A stretch of DNA of 54,382 nucleotides from Candidatus Poseidoniaceae archaeon (GTDB taxonomy: Archaea; Thermoplasmatota; Poseidoniia; Poseidoniales; Poseidoniaceae), in assembly GCA_949372655.1 (NCBI GenBank), contig CASIAI010000007.1, positions 1 to 54,382 of the forward strand, written 5' to 3'. Positions 26,831 through 35,478 of the stretch are shown here, one piece after another. A program made the translations under genes and the position numbers. Under the pieces are notes generated by a model that ran no database searches, had not been told where the DNA came from, and saw only the letters and a program-made list of their open reading frames with translations. How positions within the stretch are numbered: position 1 is the stretch's first letter; every line of letters starts with the position of its first letter.

Positions 26831-26916
26831 TGGCGCAGAGAGAGGGATTCGAACCCCCGAGTCTAAAAGACAGTGGATTTCAAGTCCACCGCAATACCGG
26901 GCTATGCGATCTCTGC
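26831..26916 (-). tRNA. tRNA-Ser (anticodon UGA)
   Basis: A type II tRNA of 86 bases with CCA encoded. On the minus strand the acceptor GCAGAGA (26916-26910) pairs with TCTCTGC (26841-26835), followed by discriminator G and CCA. The anticodon stem GTGGA/TCCAC holds the loop CTTGAAA, giving anticodon TGA. A long variable arm (GTCTTTTAGAC) confirms serine. The T-arm GGGGG-TTCGAAT-CCCTC is standard. Confidence 0.95.
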
Positions 26917-26968
26917 ACTAAACCATCCGAGAAGTTCCTATATGATTTGTTTTCCCCTCGGGGGGATT

Positions 26969-28537
26969 CTAATTATCTTCTTCATTCGAAGTACTGCGTA
27001 CGTTTATTGCTATTGCTGCAGCACTTAATGCGGTGAAAGCCATTGCAAAGGTTAGGCCGGGCATACCTTCACTAGAATCATCGATTAGACCTTCTAATTC
27101 TGCCAATGTTTCTATATCCTTGATGAAGTCAGAAGGTTTCCAATTATCTCCAGTCCAAGCAACCCTAGGTTTACGTTCGCTATCTAAGATAAAGGTGGTA
27201 GTTGAATGACCTACTGAGTACTCCTCCTCAACCTCAACGGCAACGCATGATAGCATTGTTCCCTCGGGCCATTCATATCCTTCATCGCACATGCAGTGTT
27301 TTCCAGAACCTGAACCCATTTCCCAGCCATGGTCGTCACAGACTTGAGTAGTTTGTTGTTCCATCATAGTCTGCACTGCACCAGGTACAGGTATTTCTGA
27401 GTCTGCAGTAGTGTTTCTTGCCCACGCGATGTATTGAGGGTCTTGTATTGAGTCAACACCAACTTGGGAATATTCCCAAGACATACTGGAATCATTCCAA
27501 GTATGCAATTCCCAATACCAAGACCAATTATCTAAAGCAGGGTCTTCATCGTTGAAGGAAGAGAAGAAGTGACCAAATTGAGCATGATTGGTAGCAGAGT
27601 AATTCATACCCGCTCCGTCAAAAGCCCCCACCGTCAACTCCCATGCAGTAAATTCTTCATTATCAAGTACATGAATTTCAGATGAATTGTCGGGATATAA
27701 TACTGATACACTTAGGCTATCATCTGAAGGTGTTTCGAGAAGATTCTCATCAGCATTTGATGCCATATAGGCTATGTTAGGGTTTTCATTAGCCTCGAGG
27801 AAATCAACACCAACATTGGATTCTTGCCAAGAAGTTGATGTTTCATTATATGTCATGAATTTCCAATACCAGGTCCAATCTGAAGGCGATTGAGTGCCGT
27901 TAATTCCAGTTATCATATGACCAAATTCTGGATGTGTTGAGTAATTAAGAGAAATATTATTTTGCTCTGCAGCTGTATTAGTTAGGGTCCACGTGGTTGG
28001 CATAAACATAAGTTCTGAAGTATTACCTTCTCCATTGACAAATATCACGGTTGAATCATTTGATTGGTGACCATTTCCCTCAGCAATATGTGCCTCGATG
28101 ACATTCTTTTGGACTACAAGTCCAAAACTACTCCAAACTTCTTCCATCACTTCTAGTTCGCCTGTTAAGTGTGACCAGTTTGCATCATGCTTATCTGAAA
28201 AAGCTTTGAGTCTTTCAGGAGTATCATATTCAGGGTCTACTGAAATAGACATGAAGCGAACTTCATCACTGTATTCTGAGGAAAGCCCTTCCTCGACTGA
28301 TTTCAATGACTGAGTAATCACTGGACACACGTCAGGACATCTAGTGAAGATAAAAGCAACGACTAAAATCTCTCCATTCGAATGATGCAGAGATACATTA
28401 TTTCCGTCTTGGTCGATAAGTGTGAAGTCGGTAACTTCAGAACGTGATAACTGATATCCTTTGTAAGCAGAAGTTGAAGGTACTAAAGAAACTAGTAATA
28501 GGCTGATTAAGAAACAAGCAATGAATCTACTTTTCAT
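26969..28537 (-). CDS. SCO1/SenC-type copper chaperone interrupted by a duplicated domain
   Basis: This copper-delivery thioredoxin-fold protein (probably for the CuA site of the oxidase) has a signal peptide and one C-terminal helix. The first part of the Sco fold has the ligand pair C67 and C71 (FTRCPDVCPV). The last part, with the ligand His444 (YSVGHSTTTFILD) and VAWTGDNWKPSDF, is displaced. Between them are about 280 extra residues. These comprise two copies of a domain of about 100 residues (163-260 and 272-375), each with NYS...H.xFGH and WxWYW followed by GVD. A Cys-rich piece (CDDHGW...CMCDEG) follows. The gene closes the oxidase operon. The inserted domain resembles DUF4430 tentatively. 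Confidence 0.85.
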   Translation of the reverse strand: MKSRFIACFLISLLLVSLVPSTSAYKGYQLSRSEVTDFTLIDQDGNNVSLHHSNGEILVVAFIFTRCPDVCPVITQSLKSVEEGLSSEYSDEVRFMSISVDPEYDTPERLKAFSDKHDANWSHLTGELEVMEEVWSSFGLVVQKNVIEAHIAEGNGHQSNDSTVIFVNGEGNTSELMFMPTTWTLTNTAAEQNNISLNYSTHPEFGHMITGINGTQSPSDWTWYWKFMTYNETSTSWQESNVGVDFLEANENPNIAYMASNADENLLETPSDDSLSVSVLYPDNSSEIHVLDNEEFTAWELTVGAFDGAGMNYSATNHAQFGHFFSSFNDEDPALDNWSWYWELHTWNDSSMSWEYSQVGVDSIQDPQYIAWARNTTADSEIPVPGAVQTMMEQQTTQVCDDHGWEMGSGSGKHCMCDEGYEWPEGTMLSCVAVEVEEEYSVGHSTTTFILDSERKPRVAWTGDNWKPSDFIKDIETLAELEGLIDDSSEGMPGLTFAMAFTALSAAAIAINVRSTSNEEDN

Positions 28538-28572
28538 GAATAAACCTCAAATTACGGTACTATAAATGAGTT

Positions 28573-28959
28573 TCATCTTGTAGCATAATCCCAATCAGGA
28601 GTACACCATGAAGGTAGTTCTGTGACTGCTTCGGGGTTAGAAAGTCCAATACCCCATAGCATCAATAACACGAATAGTACTGGGAAAAGAGCAGTCCTAG
28701 TGTAGATTCTTGGATCTCCGCGTAAATGCATAAAATAAGCAGCGATTCCGTAGCCTTTGATTATTCCAACACCGATTAGTACAGCCCAAACCATAAGTCT
28801 AGTAATCACGATTTCAGTACCTGGTATCTTTTCAAAAAATACAGCACCTACTTCAAAAAGAGTGAAGAACATCAGTACTAAGAAGTTCCAGAAGTAAATA
28901 TCCTTCCCTGTCTTATCTAAAAGCCATTTTTCAATTCCTTTTGTTGCATGTTCTCCCAT
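28573..28959 (-). CDS. Cytochrome c oxidase subunit IV (caa3/CyoD-like)
   Basis: A 128-residue protein with three membrane helices (FWNFLVLMFFTLFEVGAVFF, LMVWAVLIGVGIIKGYGIAAY, ALFPVLFVLLMLWGIGL). The motif GIAAYFMHLRGDPR in helix 2 and its following loop is that of prokaryotic small oxidase subunit IV. It is an accessory subunit in the cytoplasmic membrane without cofactors. It sits nine bases after subunit III, in an operon order II-I-III-IV-sco that agrees with this function. The C-terminus (SWCTPDWDYATR) is hydrophilic. Confidence 0.87.
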   Translation of the reverse strand: MGEHATKGIEKWLLDKTGKDIYFWNFLVLMFFTLFEVGAVFFEKIPGTEIVITRLMVWAVLIGVGIIKGYGIAAYFMHLRGDPRIYTRTALFPVLFVLLMLWGIGLSNPEAVTELPSWCTPDWDYATR

Positions 28960-28968
28960 TTAATCACC

Positions 28969-30252
28969 TCAATACAAATAGAATGCTGGGAAAATTACTA
29001 CCCACGCCAAATCTACAAAGTGCCAGTATAGACCGAAATATTCGATTCCTTGGCCATTGTCCTCATCAAACCCAACTGTGTCCGATTTAAAGATTAGATA
29101 GAGCATAACTAACAGACCTACGAATACGTGCAATCCGTGTGCCCCTGTTGCGACGTAGAAGATAGAACCTTGAACAGTTCCAATATCGAATCCTTCTGCT
29201 ACCAGATGGCTCCATTCTACAAGTTTCAAGACAATGAACAGAGAACCTAATAGAAGAGTTGCTATCAAATAATTTCTAATTGCTCTCTTCTTATCAGGGA
29301 GGACAAAGCGCATGAAGTTTGTAGGTGCTTCCCAATTCTTATCCTTGGCAACCTTCAATGCTAATACAATAGTGTATGATGAAACAATAAGAGCAAAGGT
29401 GTTTATTGCACCAGGTAATAATGTAGCAAAGTCATGTCTTAGTAAATCAGAAGCAGTCACTACAGAACCTTCCGCAACACCAAAACATTCATCCCCTTGC
29501 TCAGAAGCTTGTATGGCCCAATCAGTACACCATTCGGTTCTAACACGTAGGTATGAAGAGAAGAAAGTTGCGAAAACCATTATCTCTGACATTATGAATA
29601 CCCAAAGACCAGCCTTTCTGATATGCTCTCCTTCGAAAGGTGCAGAGGTTGCTATTTGTTCACCATACCCTATGAATGGAAGGTCTTCTTTCCACCAATT
29701 AGCAATACCAAGCATAATAAAATTCAATCCAATCAAACTTAGAAGTATGTCTCCAAATGCAAATGTCCCACCTTGAGACATCAATGCTTTACAGGCTATA
29801 ACAAAACTAGGGAATCCCATCAAGAATAGCATTACACCTAAACTGAAAATAATAGGAGATGCAGAGCCATGATGCTCTTCATGACCATGGTCATCATGCC
29901 CATGGTCATCATCGGGTTGTAAAGCATTTACAAGACCACCAATACCCATGAATATTGCATATATGCTAAACATTACCAGAAGGGTTATTCCTGCTACGCG
30001 GTAAGTTAAGAATGACAGATGTGCTTTTTCTTCAGCATGAAATAAATCATCTAATTCTTCACTAGTAGTCAAGGGGTCTTCCTTAGCGTCGTGATATGCA
30101 TGTTTAGCATCGTCGTATACATCATGCTTTTGATTTGCGACTCCAATACCAAGGGCTGCAAATGCGACAATTCCTATCACAGCAAAGATTCCGGCCATCA
30201 TCACAGCGTGCATCCATGTGGAATTTTCCACATGATTGTTATGTCCACTCAT
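28969..30252 (-). CDS. coxC: Cytochrome c oxidase subunit III with extended N-terminus
   Basis: The C-terminal 220 residues (from about 209, HIRKAGLWVFIMSEIMVFAT, to GLYWHFVDLAWVVIFPAFY) are subunit III. The conserved Glu of SEIMVFA, the EWSHLVAEGF loop and the signature YVATGAHGLHVFVGLL are all present. The first 208 residues are an addition with about four helices and a His/Asp-rich loop (DDDHGHDDHGHEEHHG, about 113-128) that could bind divalent metal. The ATG overlaps the subunit I stop as ATGA. The role of subunit III is to stabilise subunit I and its proton-uptake path; the function of the extension is unknown. Confidence 0.92.
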   Translation of the reverse strand: MSGHNNHVENSTWMHAVMMAGIFAVIGIVAFAALGIGVANQKHDVYDDAKHAYHDAKEDPLTTSEELDDLFHAEEKAHLSFLTYRVAGITLLVMFSIYAIFMGIGGLVNALQPDDDHGHDDHGHEEHHGSASPIIFSLGVMLFLMGFPSFVIACKALMSQGGTFAFGDILLSLIGLNFIMLGIANWWKEDLPFIGYGEQIATSAPFEGEHIRKAGLWVFIMSEIMVFATFFSSYLRVRTEWCTDWAIQASEQGDECFGVAEGSVVTASDLLRHDFATLLPGAINTFALIVSSYTIVLALKVAKDKNWEAPTNFMRFVLPDKKRAIRNYLIATLLLGSLFIVLKLVEWSHLVAEGFDIGTVQGSIFYVATGAHGLHVFVGLLVMLYLIFKSDTVGFDEDNGQGIEYFGLYWHFVDLAWVVIFPAFYLY

Positions 30253-32564
30253 TCTTCAGCCCCCTTTGCTTTACCTTTCCATAATTTCTCTGAAAGAGAA
30301 CCCTTCTCAGAATGGTGGCCATATAATTCATTCATATCGCCTTGTGTAGGAATCTCATGGAATGAAGGAGTAGGTGGTGGTGAAGTTGTAGACCACTCAA
30401 GAGACCATCCGCCCCATGGATCTTTACCGACCGGTTCTCCTGTTCTTCTAGATTGGAAAATATTCCAAGCAAGTAGAAGTTGGCTCAATCCAAATATGAA
30501 TGCGAATATACTTACTGCCAAGTTATACTCCGCAAATCCAGTCTCTTCTAAGTATGAATGGGTTCTTCTTGGCATACCCATGATTCCAAGTTTATGCATT
30601 GGCCAAAATGCTGCATTGTAAGAAGAAAAGCCAATCAAGAAGTGCCACAGACCAAGTTTTTCATTCAACTTTCGTCCTGTGACCTTTGGATACCAATAGT
30701 AAACACCAGAGAATAAAGCGAAGACAGTACCACCGATGAATACGTAGTGGAAGTGAGCGACTACGAAATATGAATCGTGGAAGTGGACGTCGAGGCCGGC
30801 AACAGGGAAGAACATTCCAGAGATACCACCAAGTGTGAAAGTAACCAAGAAGCCGAGTGACCACAGAGTATGTGTTTTCATCACGAGGCTTCCGCCCCAT
30901 AGGGTGGCCAGCCAATTGAATATCTTAGCCCCGGTTGGAATTGCTACAGCCATAGTGGTTACCATGAAGGCCGCACGCCAAAAAGCATCCATACCAGATG
31001 TAAGCATGTGATGGCCCCAAACGATAAATCCAACAACTCCAATTCCAGCCATTGCTAAAACCATGGACTTGTATCCAAAGATAGACCTGCGCGCACTGGT
31101 AGCGAGAACTTCCGAAACTATACCGAAGGCGGGAACGATCACTACGTATACCTCAGGATGACCGAAGAACCAGAATAAATGCTGGAATAGTAATGAATCA
31201 CCACCACTCGTGAAGAATACGGTTCCAATGGTATGGTCGAACAGTAAGAATACCAGTCCAATAACTAATGCAGGAAGCGACATATACAGCATGAAAACGC
31301 TGACGAATACCGACCAAGAGAATAATGGCATCTTCATCCAAGTTACTCCAGGAGCCCGCATTGTAAACACTGTGGTGATGAAGTTAACACCACTCAGTGT
31401 CGAAGAGGCACCAAGCATTAGCATACCTGAAAGGAATGCAGTTGTACCTAAATTAGAACCATACTGTGCCATTCCTTCACCAAGATTGGCTTCGGTCAGC
31501 GAGGAATAAGGAGGATACATAACCCAAGTAATATCAGCAGCTTCACCTGACCAAATACCTGTATAAATCAACGGACTTGAGAATACAAGTAGCCAAAGAC
31601 CCATTGCATTAATTCTCGGGAATGCTAGATCTTTAGCACCGATTTGTAATGGCAGAACATAATTCATGAAACCAGCAATCATAGGCATTGCAGCAAGGAA
31701 AATCATAGTGGTTCCGTGTAATGTGAAGAAGGAATTGTATTCTGTTTCGGTTAGGAAAGTGTTTTCTGGAATTGCCAATTGTATTCTAAATAATAAGGCA
31801 AGGAAACCGCCGACTAGGAAGAAAATAAATCCGTATAAGAAATACAGGACACCTACTTCTTTGTGGTCAGTAGTTGTTAGCCAAGGCTTGAGGTAAGACC
31901 AGAAATTCCCTAGCGTGAAGGTTTCCGGCGAACGTGAATAGTAAACCCATATTATGCCCAATAAGACCAATCCTAAAGCGAGACCAATCGCTGTCAAAAG
32001 CAATACTAATGCTCTGACACTCGGCGCTAAATCTCCAGCATTGATTCCACCAATCGTAGTTTGATAAGAATTCCACATATCGCCTTGAGACCCAGTTCCA
32101 CCGTTTACCGCATTGGCATTAATGGTGAATTCTGTAAATACTGTATCGTCAGCTGGGGCAACCCATTCAAAGTCCCATGTCCTGAATTTATTCCCTTCAT
32201 CAGTGTGAGTAAGTCCGCCGTCCATCTCATGGCTTAGAGTAGGGTCAACCGAAGTTACAGTTCCTTTTGATGCGAGTATTCTAAATCCACCAGCGCGGGT
32301 GTTCCAACCATCCTCTTCAACACCGTCGGCCCAAAGTGTCATGGCATCATTTGTTACTGTGACTGTGAAAGAGTATGTTTCACTTGCATTAAATTCGGTA
32401 GGAAGACCTGTCACGGTTACTGAAGTATCAGGGGACGGGCTTCCGTGGCATGAACAACCATTGTCACCAAAAGCATTGATTCCACCCGGAGCTGCAGTAA
32501 ACTGAGGGATGGCAAACATCGATAGTAATACCAAACCTAGAATTCCAACTGCGACCTTACGCAT
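30249..32564 (-). CDS. coxA: Cytochrome c oxidase subunit I fused to an N-terminal CxCHG domain
   Basis: This is the catalytic haem-copper subunit. The core begins near residue 210. Low-spin haem ligand His283 (LHGTTMIF), CuB ligand His469 with the linked Tyr (FGHPEVY), CuB His518-His519 (WGHHML), and the haem ligands His604 and His606 (VAHFHYVF) are present. The HPEVY motif marks the A-type. The N-terminal 165 residues are an added exported domain with signal peptide, the motif CSCHG (37-41) and beta-rich sequence, joined by an extra helix (about 173-199). Start ATG 32564 overlaps the subunit II stop as TGATG. A TTG at 32567 is not needed. Confidence 0.95.
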   Translation of the reverse strand: MRKVAVGILGLVLLSMFAIPQFTAAPGGINAFGDNGCSCHGSPSPDTSVTVTGLPTEFNASETYSFTVTVTNDAMTLWADGVEEDGWNTRAGGFRILASKGTVTSVDPTLSHEMDGGLTHTDEGNKFRTWDFEWVAPADDTVFTEFTINANAVNGGTGSQGDMWNSYQTTIGGINAGDLAPSVRALVLLLTAIGLALGLVLLGIIWVYYSRSPETFTLGNFWSYLKPWLTTTDHKEVGVLYFLYGFIFFLVGGFLALLFRIQLAIPENTFLTETEYNSFFTLHGTTMIFLAAMPMIAGFMNYVLPLQIGAKDLAFPRINAMGLWLLVFSSPLIYTGIWSGEAADITWVMYPPYSSLTEANLGEGMAQYGSNLGTTAFLSGMLMLGASSTLSGVNFITTVFTMRAPGVTWMKMPLFSWSVFVSVFMLYMSLPALVIGLVFLLFDHTIGTVFFTSGGDSLLFQHLFWFFGHPEVYVVIVPAFGIVSEVLATSARRSIFGYKSMVLAMAGIGVVGFIVWGHHMLTSGMDAFWRAAFMVTTMAVAIPTGAKIFNWLATLWGGSLVMKTHTLWSLGFLVTFTLGGISGMFFPVAGLDVHFHDSYFVVAHFHYVFIGGTVFALFSGVYYWYPKVTGRKLNEKLGLWHFLIGFSSYNAAFWPMHKLGIMGMPRRTHSYLEETGFAEYNLAVSIFAFIFGLSQLLLAWNIFQSRRTGEPVGKDPWGGWSLEWSTTSPPPTPSFHEIPTQGDMNELYGHHSEKGSLSEKLWKGKAKGAEE

Positions 32565-33550
32565 CAATAATCGCCTCCACCATCATAAACAAGCCCTGTG
32601 TCTTGGTCACAGTTTGTGTAGACTCCATCAATAATTGGAGATACGACATCAACCTTGCCGATCATCTTGGAATGGTCCATTCCACAGTATTCTGCACATC
32701 GTATGTCAAATGTTCCAGCACGATCAGGGAAGAACCACATTAGCGTTCCACCTTCTAATCCTGGAACTAAATCTTCTTTTACGCCCCATTCTGGTAGCCA
32801 GAATGAATGTTGGACACCCCAGTAAGTGCTGTTAAGTTCGCTGTAATCTGAAGTTAGAGAGAATAGTGAAAGTACCACTTCGTCATCACATGGCACAATT
32901 AGGTGGTCTCCTAAAGCAGTCGAAAGTTGGTGATTAAGTGGAATGTGATTCCAAGTATGTAGTACATTACCAGACGAATCTGTTACTTCGATTATTGAAT
33001 GAAGGAACCGATCAAAGCTGGAAGGAACCGTCTTGACTCCTAGTTGCTGGTCTAGAGAATAATCGGTAGCAGTAGTGCCTATTATGATTGACATATTAGT
33101 GGCCGGGACTGGCGAACTCGAAAATTGAACAACTAAGTCTTGTCCCCAATTTACATCAATCCCTGTATCTGTTGGGTCATCTTGCCAAGTCAATTCTTCC
33201 TTATAGTGGAATTCCCAAAACCACTGTTTTCCAATAATTTCCATATTAAATGATTCATCTTCATCTGGAATAACCCATACTTCTGTATTCGAGGACAAGG
33301 CCATCATAGTAATCCAAACAACGATAATTGTTGGAAGTACGTAAAATAAGACTTCAACTTTGGTATTATGCCTTTCGACAGGAAAAGAACCAACCACTAT
33401 GTGATCTAAATCTGTAGTATCAGGTACAATGTTTTGGCGATATCTCACCATAGAAAAGAAAAGCCACCCGAAGGTGAAAATTCCTACCAAAATCCCCCAA
33501 AACAAAAACTTGTCATAAAGCACAGAAAAAACGGTGTCGTCTGCTGGCAT
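32564..33550 (-). CDS. coxB: Cytochrome c oxidase subunit II
   Basis: The electron-entry subunit. Two N-terminal helices (about 13-33 and 65-85) are followed by the exported cupredoxin domain with the binuclear CuA site: His in GVQHSFWLPEWGVKED, then CAEYCGMDHSKM, giving two Cys, Glu, His and Met ligands. The aromatic patch GKQWFWEFHY lies before the cupredoxin fold. A loop of about 90 residues (around 125-215) in the middle of the domain is longer than usual. No c-type haem motif is present, so an external cupredoxin or cytochrome donor is needed. First gene of the oxidase operon. Confidence 0.94.
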   Translation of the reverse strand: MPADDTVFSVLYDKFLFWGILVGIFTFGWLFFSMVRYRQNIVPDTTDLDHIVVGSFPVERHNTKVEVLFYVLPTIIVVWITMMALSSNTEVWVIPDEDESFNMEIIGKQWFWEFHYKEELTWQDDPTDTGIDVNWGQDLVVQFSSSPVPATNMSIIIGTTATDYSLDQQLGVKTVPSSFDRFLHSIIEVTDSSGNVLHTWNHIPLNHQLSTALGDHLIVPCDDEVVLSLFSLTSDYSELNSTYWGVQHSFWLPEWGVKEDLVPGLEGGTLMWFFPDRAGTFDIRCAEYCGMDHSKMIGKVDVVSPIIDGVYTNCDQDTGLVYDGGGDY

Positions 33551-33764
33551 GGTGTTGACCTGTTGTGGCGCCCAAGTTGTACCCCTTAAGGATTTGTTGA
33601 AAAATAGCCAAGACTGAAAGCTTTAGAATACCTGCAGGAGGCTTGCAGTAGAACATTCCAAATGATAGTATATGAACCTTAGTTTTTCGTTTCCAAAGCG
33701 CGCCGAGTGAGTAAAATAAGTCTACTTTATGGAGGTAATATCGAAAGGCCAAAATGGTGAAATT
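33551..33764. other. Intergenic promoter region between coxB and the DUF167 gene
   Basis: The 214 bases between the two divergent genes should hold both promoters. Candidate TATA-like stretches are AGTATATG near 33667 and AGTAAAATAAG near 33710. No hairpin or repeated motif stands out. Transcription starts cannot be fixed from sequence. Confidence 0.35.
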
Positions 33765-34082
33765 ATGGGGGTTTCTTCTTGCATACAGAACACTCTTGAC
33801 GGGCGGATATTAATCGATATCGAGGTTCAACCAGCATCTAGAAGAACTGAAGTTTCTGGTTTCAACGATTGGAGAAATCGTTTGAGCATAACTGTAACTG
33901 AACAGGCTAGAGATGGTCAAGCAAATCGGGCAGTTGTGCAGGTTTTATCAGAACTTTTTGAACTTGACAATTATTCTATTGAAATTGTTCAAGGACACAC
34001 ATCTCGTATGAAACGGGTCAAGATTACAGGTAAAAGTACTGAGTATATTACTCGATTAATAGAGATGGAGTTGAGTAAGTAA
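33765..34082 (+). CDS. DUF167/YggU family protein
   Basis: A small single-domain protein of the DUF167 (YggU) family, with the typical order RILIDIEVQPASRRTEV, RLSITVTEQARDGQANRAV, then a helix and the strand VEIVQGHTSRMKRVKI-type ending. The start is set at ATG 33765 because GGTGA lies four bases before it; ATG 33729 is possible and adds 12 residues without a ribosome site. Family function is unknown. The stop is immediately followed by the ATG of the Toprim gene, so the two are probably translated together, a pairing worth noting. Confidence 0.85.
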   Translation: MGVSSCIQNTLDGRILIDIEVQPASRRTEVSGFNDWRNRLSITVTEQARDGQANRAVVQVLSELFELDNYSIEIVQGHTSRMKRVKITGKSTEYITRLIEMELSK

Positions 34083-34559
34083 ATGCATTCTAAAGGGCGC
34101 ATTAGAGGTCCTAGTGACCCAAATAAGAGGTTTATGATTGCGAGTCAGTCAATAGCCGAAGAAAGACAGCGTAATCGCGAATTTAATCGTCCTGTATTAG
34201 TCGAAGGCAAAAGGGATAAAATTGCTCTTGAAAGTTTGGGCTTTACAGGAAAGGTTGAGGTTCTAAACAGGGGATGGAGTATTGAAAAAGTTGTCACTTA
34301 TCTATTCGAAACCTACGGAACTCGTAATCAGAACGATGGTGGAGCGGTGATGTCTGTCCTAATGGACTGGGACCGAACTGGAGGAAGACTACAGAGGAAA
34401 ATAATCGGACTGCTAGAAAGTTTTGACATAAAAGTAAGTCAAGATACTCGAAAAGTATTGATGAAAACTCTAAAGCCAGAAACTAGGGTTGTTGAAAGTC
34501 TGAAAGGCCTGAGTCATGCCCTTTTGCCATACATAGAAGATTATGATCAGCAAAGTTGA
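34083..34559 (+). CDS. Toprim domain protein (UPF0292-like)
   Basis: A 158-residue protein built around a small Toprim fold. The glutamate motif is VLVEGKRDKIALESLGF and the DxD motif is VLMDWDRTGGRLQRK, both complete. A C-terminal helical region extends from about 110. Standalone Toprim proteins of this size in archaea belong to a family (COG1658/UPF0292-like) linked to RNase M5-type or ribosomal RNA processing, but no activity is established. Its ATG directly follows the stop of the DUF167 gene and its 3' end overlaps the convergent GGCT gene by 13 bases. Confidence 0.82.
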   Translation: MHSKGRIRGPSDPNKRFMIASQSIAEERQRNREFNRPVLVEGKRDKIALESLGFTGKVEVLNRGWSIEKVVTYLFETYGTRNQNDGGAVMSVLMDWDRTGGRLQRKIIGLLESFDIKVSQDTRKVLMKTLKPETRVVESLKGLSHALLPYIEDYDQQS

Positions 34560-35431
34560 TTTCTATTACGCCAATTCCCTGAAGGTATTTCCTTACCATC
34601 TAAGCCGTTGAATAGATAAGTCCAAGCCAATGCAATATTTCCTTGAAATTCTATTTTGGAAATAATACGAGTGAATAACGAATCACTAGACTGATAGTCA
34701 AAAAATCCTTCTATTTGGTCGAATTTATCTAAGGTTTCAGCGATATCTTCGCATGAATACAATTCCCCTAATACTTTCGATTTGGAATTATAGACAAGTC
34801 CGGGGTAGTCGGAAATATGCATAAGACTACCTTTGATAAATCCACTATTGACGAACTCCAGATTTGAATTTTCTATTGCAGAATGTCGTGATTCCCCGTT
34901 CATAAGAGTACCATAAACAAAAACTCGATTCAATTTGCAAGAGGAGGAGTCGTCATTGATGGCAGCATCTAAGAAATCAGTTGGAAGACCACGCTTCTCA
35001 AGGCCATTTCTAATCAGATTAGCATAATCTGCGGTTGGTTCAATAAATTTATCACGTATACTTTCTTGACAAACAACGTAGGTTAATGCTTCAGTAACAC
35101 TACCACTCAATGTGATTACATGGACTTTTTTACGCTGATATGATTTACCTTTCACCCCTTCTTTACGATCCATTAAGGCTACAGTATATTCATCTAATTC
35201 AAATAAAACACCTGGGACTATACTTCCCTTTCCAGCCTCTACAATATCGGCTGCACCACCTTTTCTACCACTCGAATAGTAGTGGAATTTCAATTTATAA
35301 TCAGGGAGAAAGGCGGATTCAACTTCAATAAGTCTCGAAGGGTCTTCTTCTCTCTCTAAACACCATTTAGACCAATCTTCAAAATCGAGATTGGAGCCAT
35401 AAGCAAAGTATAAGATTTTTTTAGAATTCAT
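34547..35431 (-). CDS. Gamma-glutamylcyclotransferase, two GGCT/AIG2 domains
   Basis: A 294-residue protein with two GGCT-like domains in tandem. The first starts at the N-terminus with LYFAYGSNLDF and holds the typical Glu in VPGVLFELDEYTVALMDRKEG. The second begins near residue 170 with RVFVYGTLMNGE and contains LGELYSCEDIAETLDKFDQIEG. Both have the YGxx glycine loop and an acidic residue for cyclisation of gamma-glutamyl groups. Activities on gamma-glutamyl amino acids, glutathione or gamma-glutamylamines are known in the family; the substrate here is unknown. ATG 35431 is preferred to the TTG at 35437. Confidence 0.85.
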   Translation of the reverse strand: MNSKKILYFAYGSNLDFEDWSKWCLEREEDPSRLIEVESAFLPDYKLKFHYYSSGRKGGAADIVEAGKGSIVPGVLFELDEYTVALMDRKEGVKGKSYQRKKVHVITLSGSVTEALTYVVCQESIRDKFIEPTADYANLIRNGLEKRGLPTDFLDAAINDDSSSCKLNRVFVYGTLMNGESRHSAIENSNLEFVNSGFIKGSLMHISDYPGLVYNSKSKVLGELYSCEDIAETLDKFDQIEGFFDYQSSDSLFTRIISKIEFQGNIALAWTYLFNGLDGKEIPSGNWRNRNQLC

Positions 35432-35478
35432 AATCAACGATTAGCAAGTATCTCGAGAGTAAATAAACTATTCACTCA

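Noticed and set aside
26824-27036. 70-residue plus-strand frame across tRNA-Ser
   Set aside because: It is antisense to the tRNA and the Sco gene end and shows no coding pattern.
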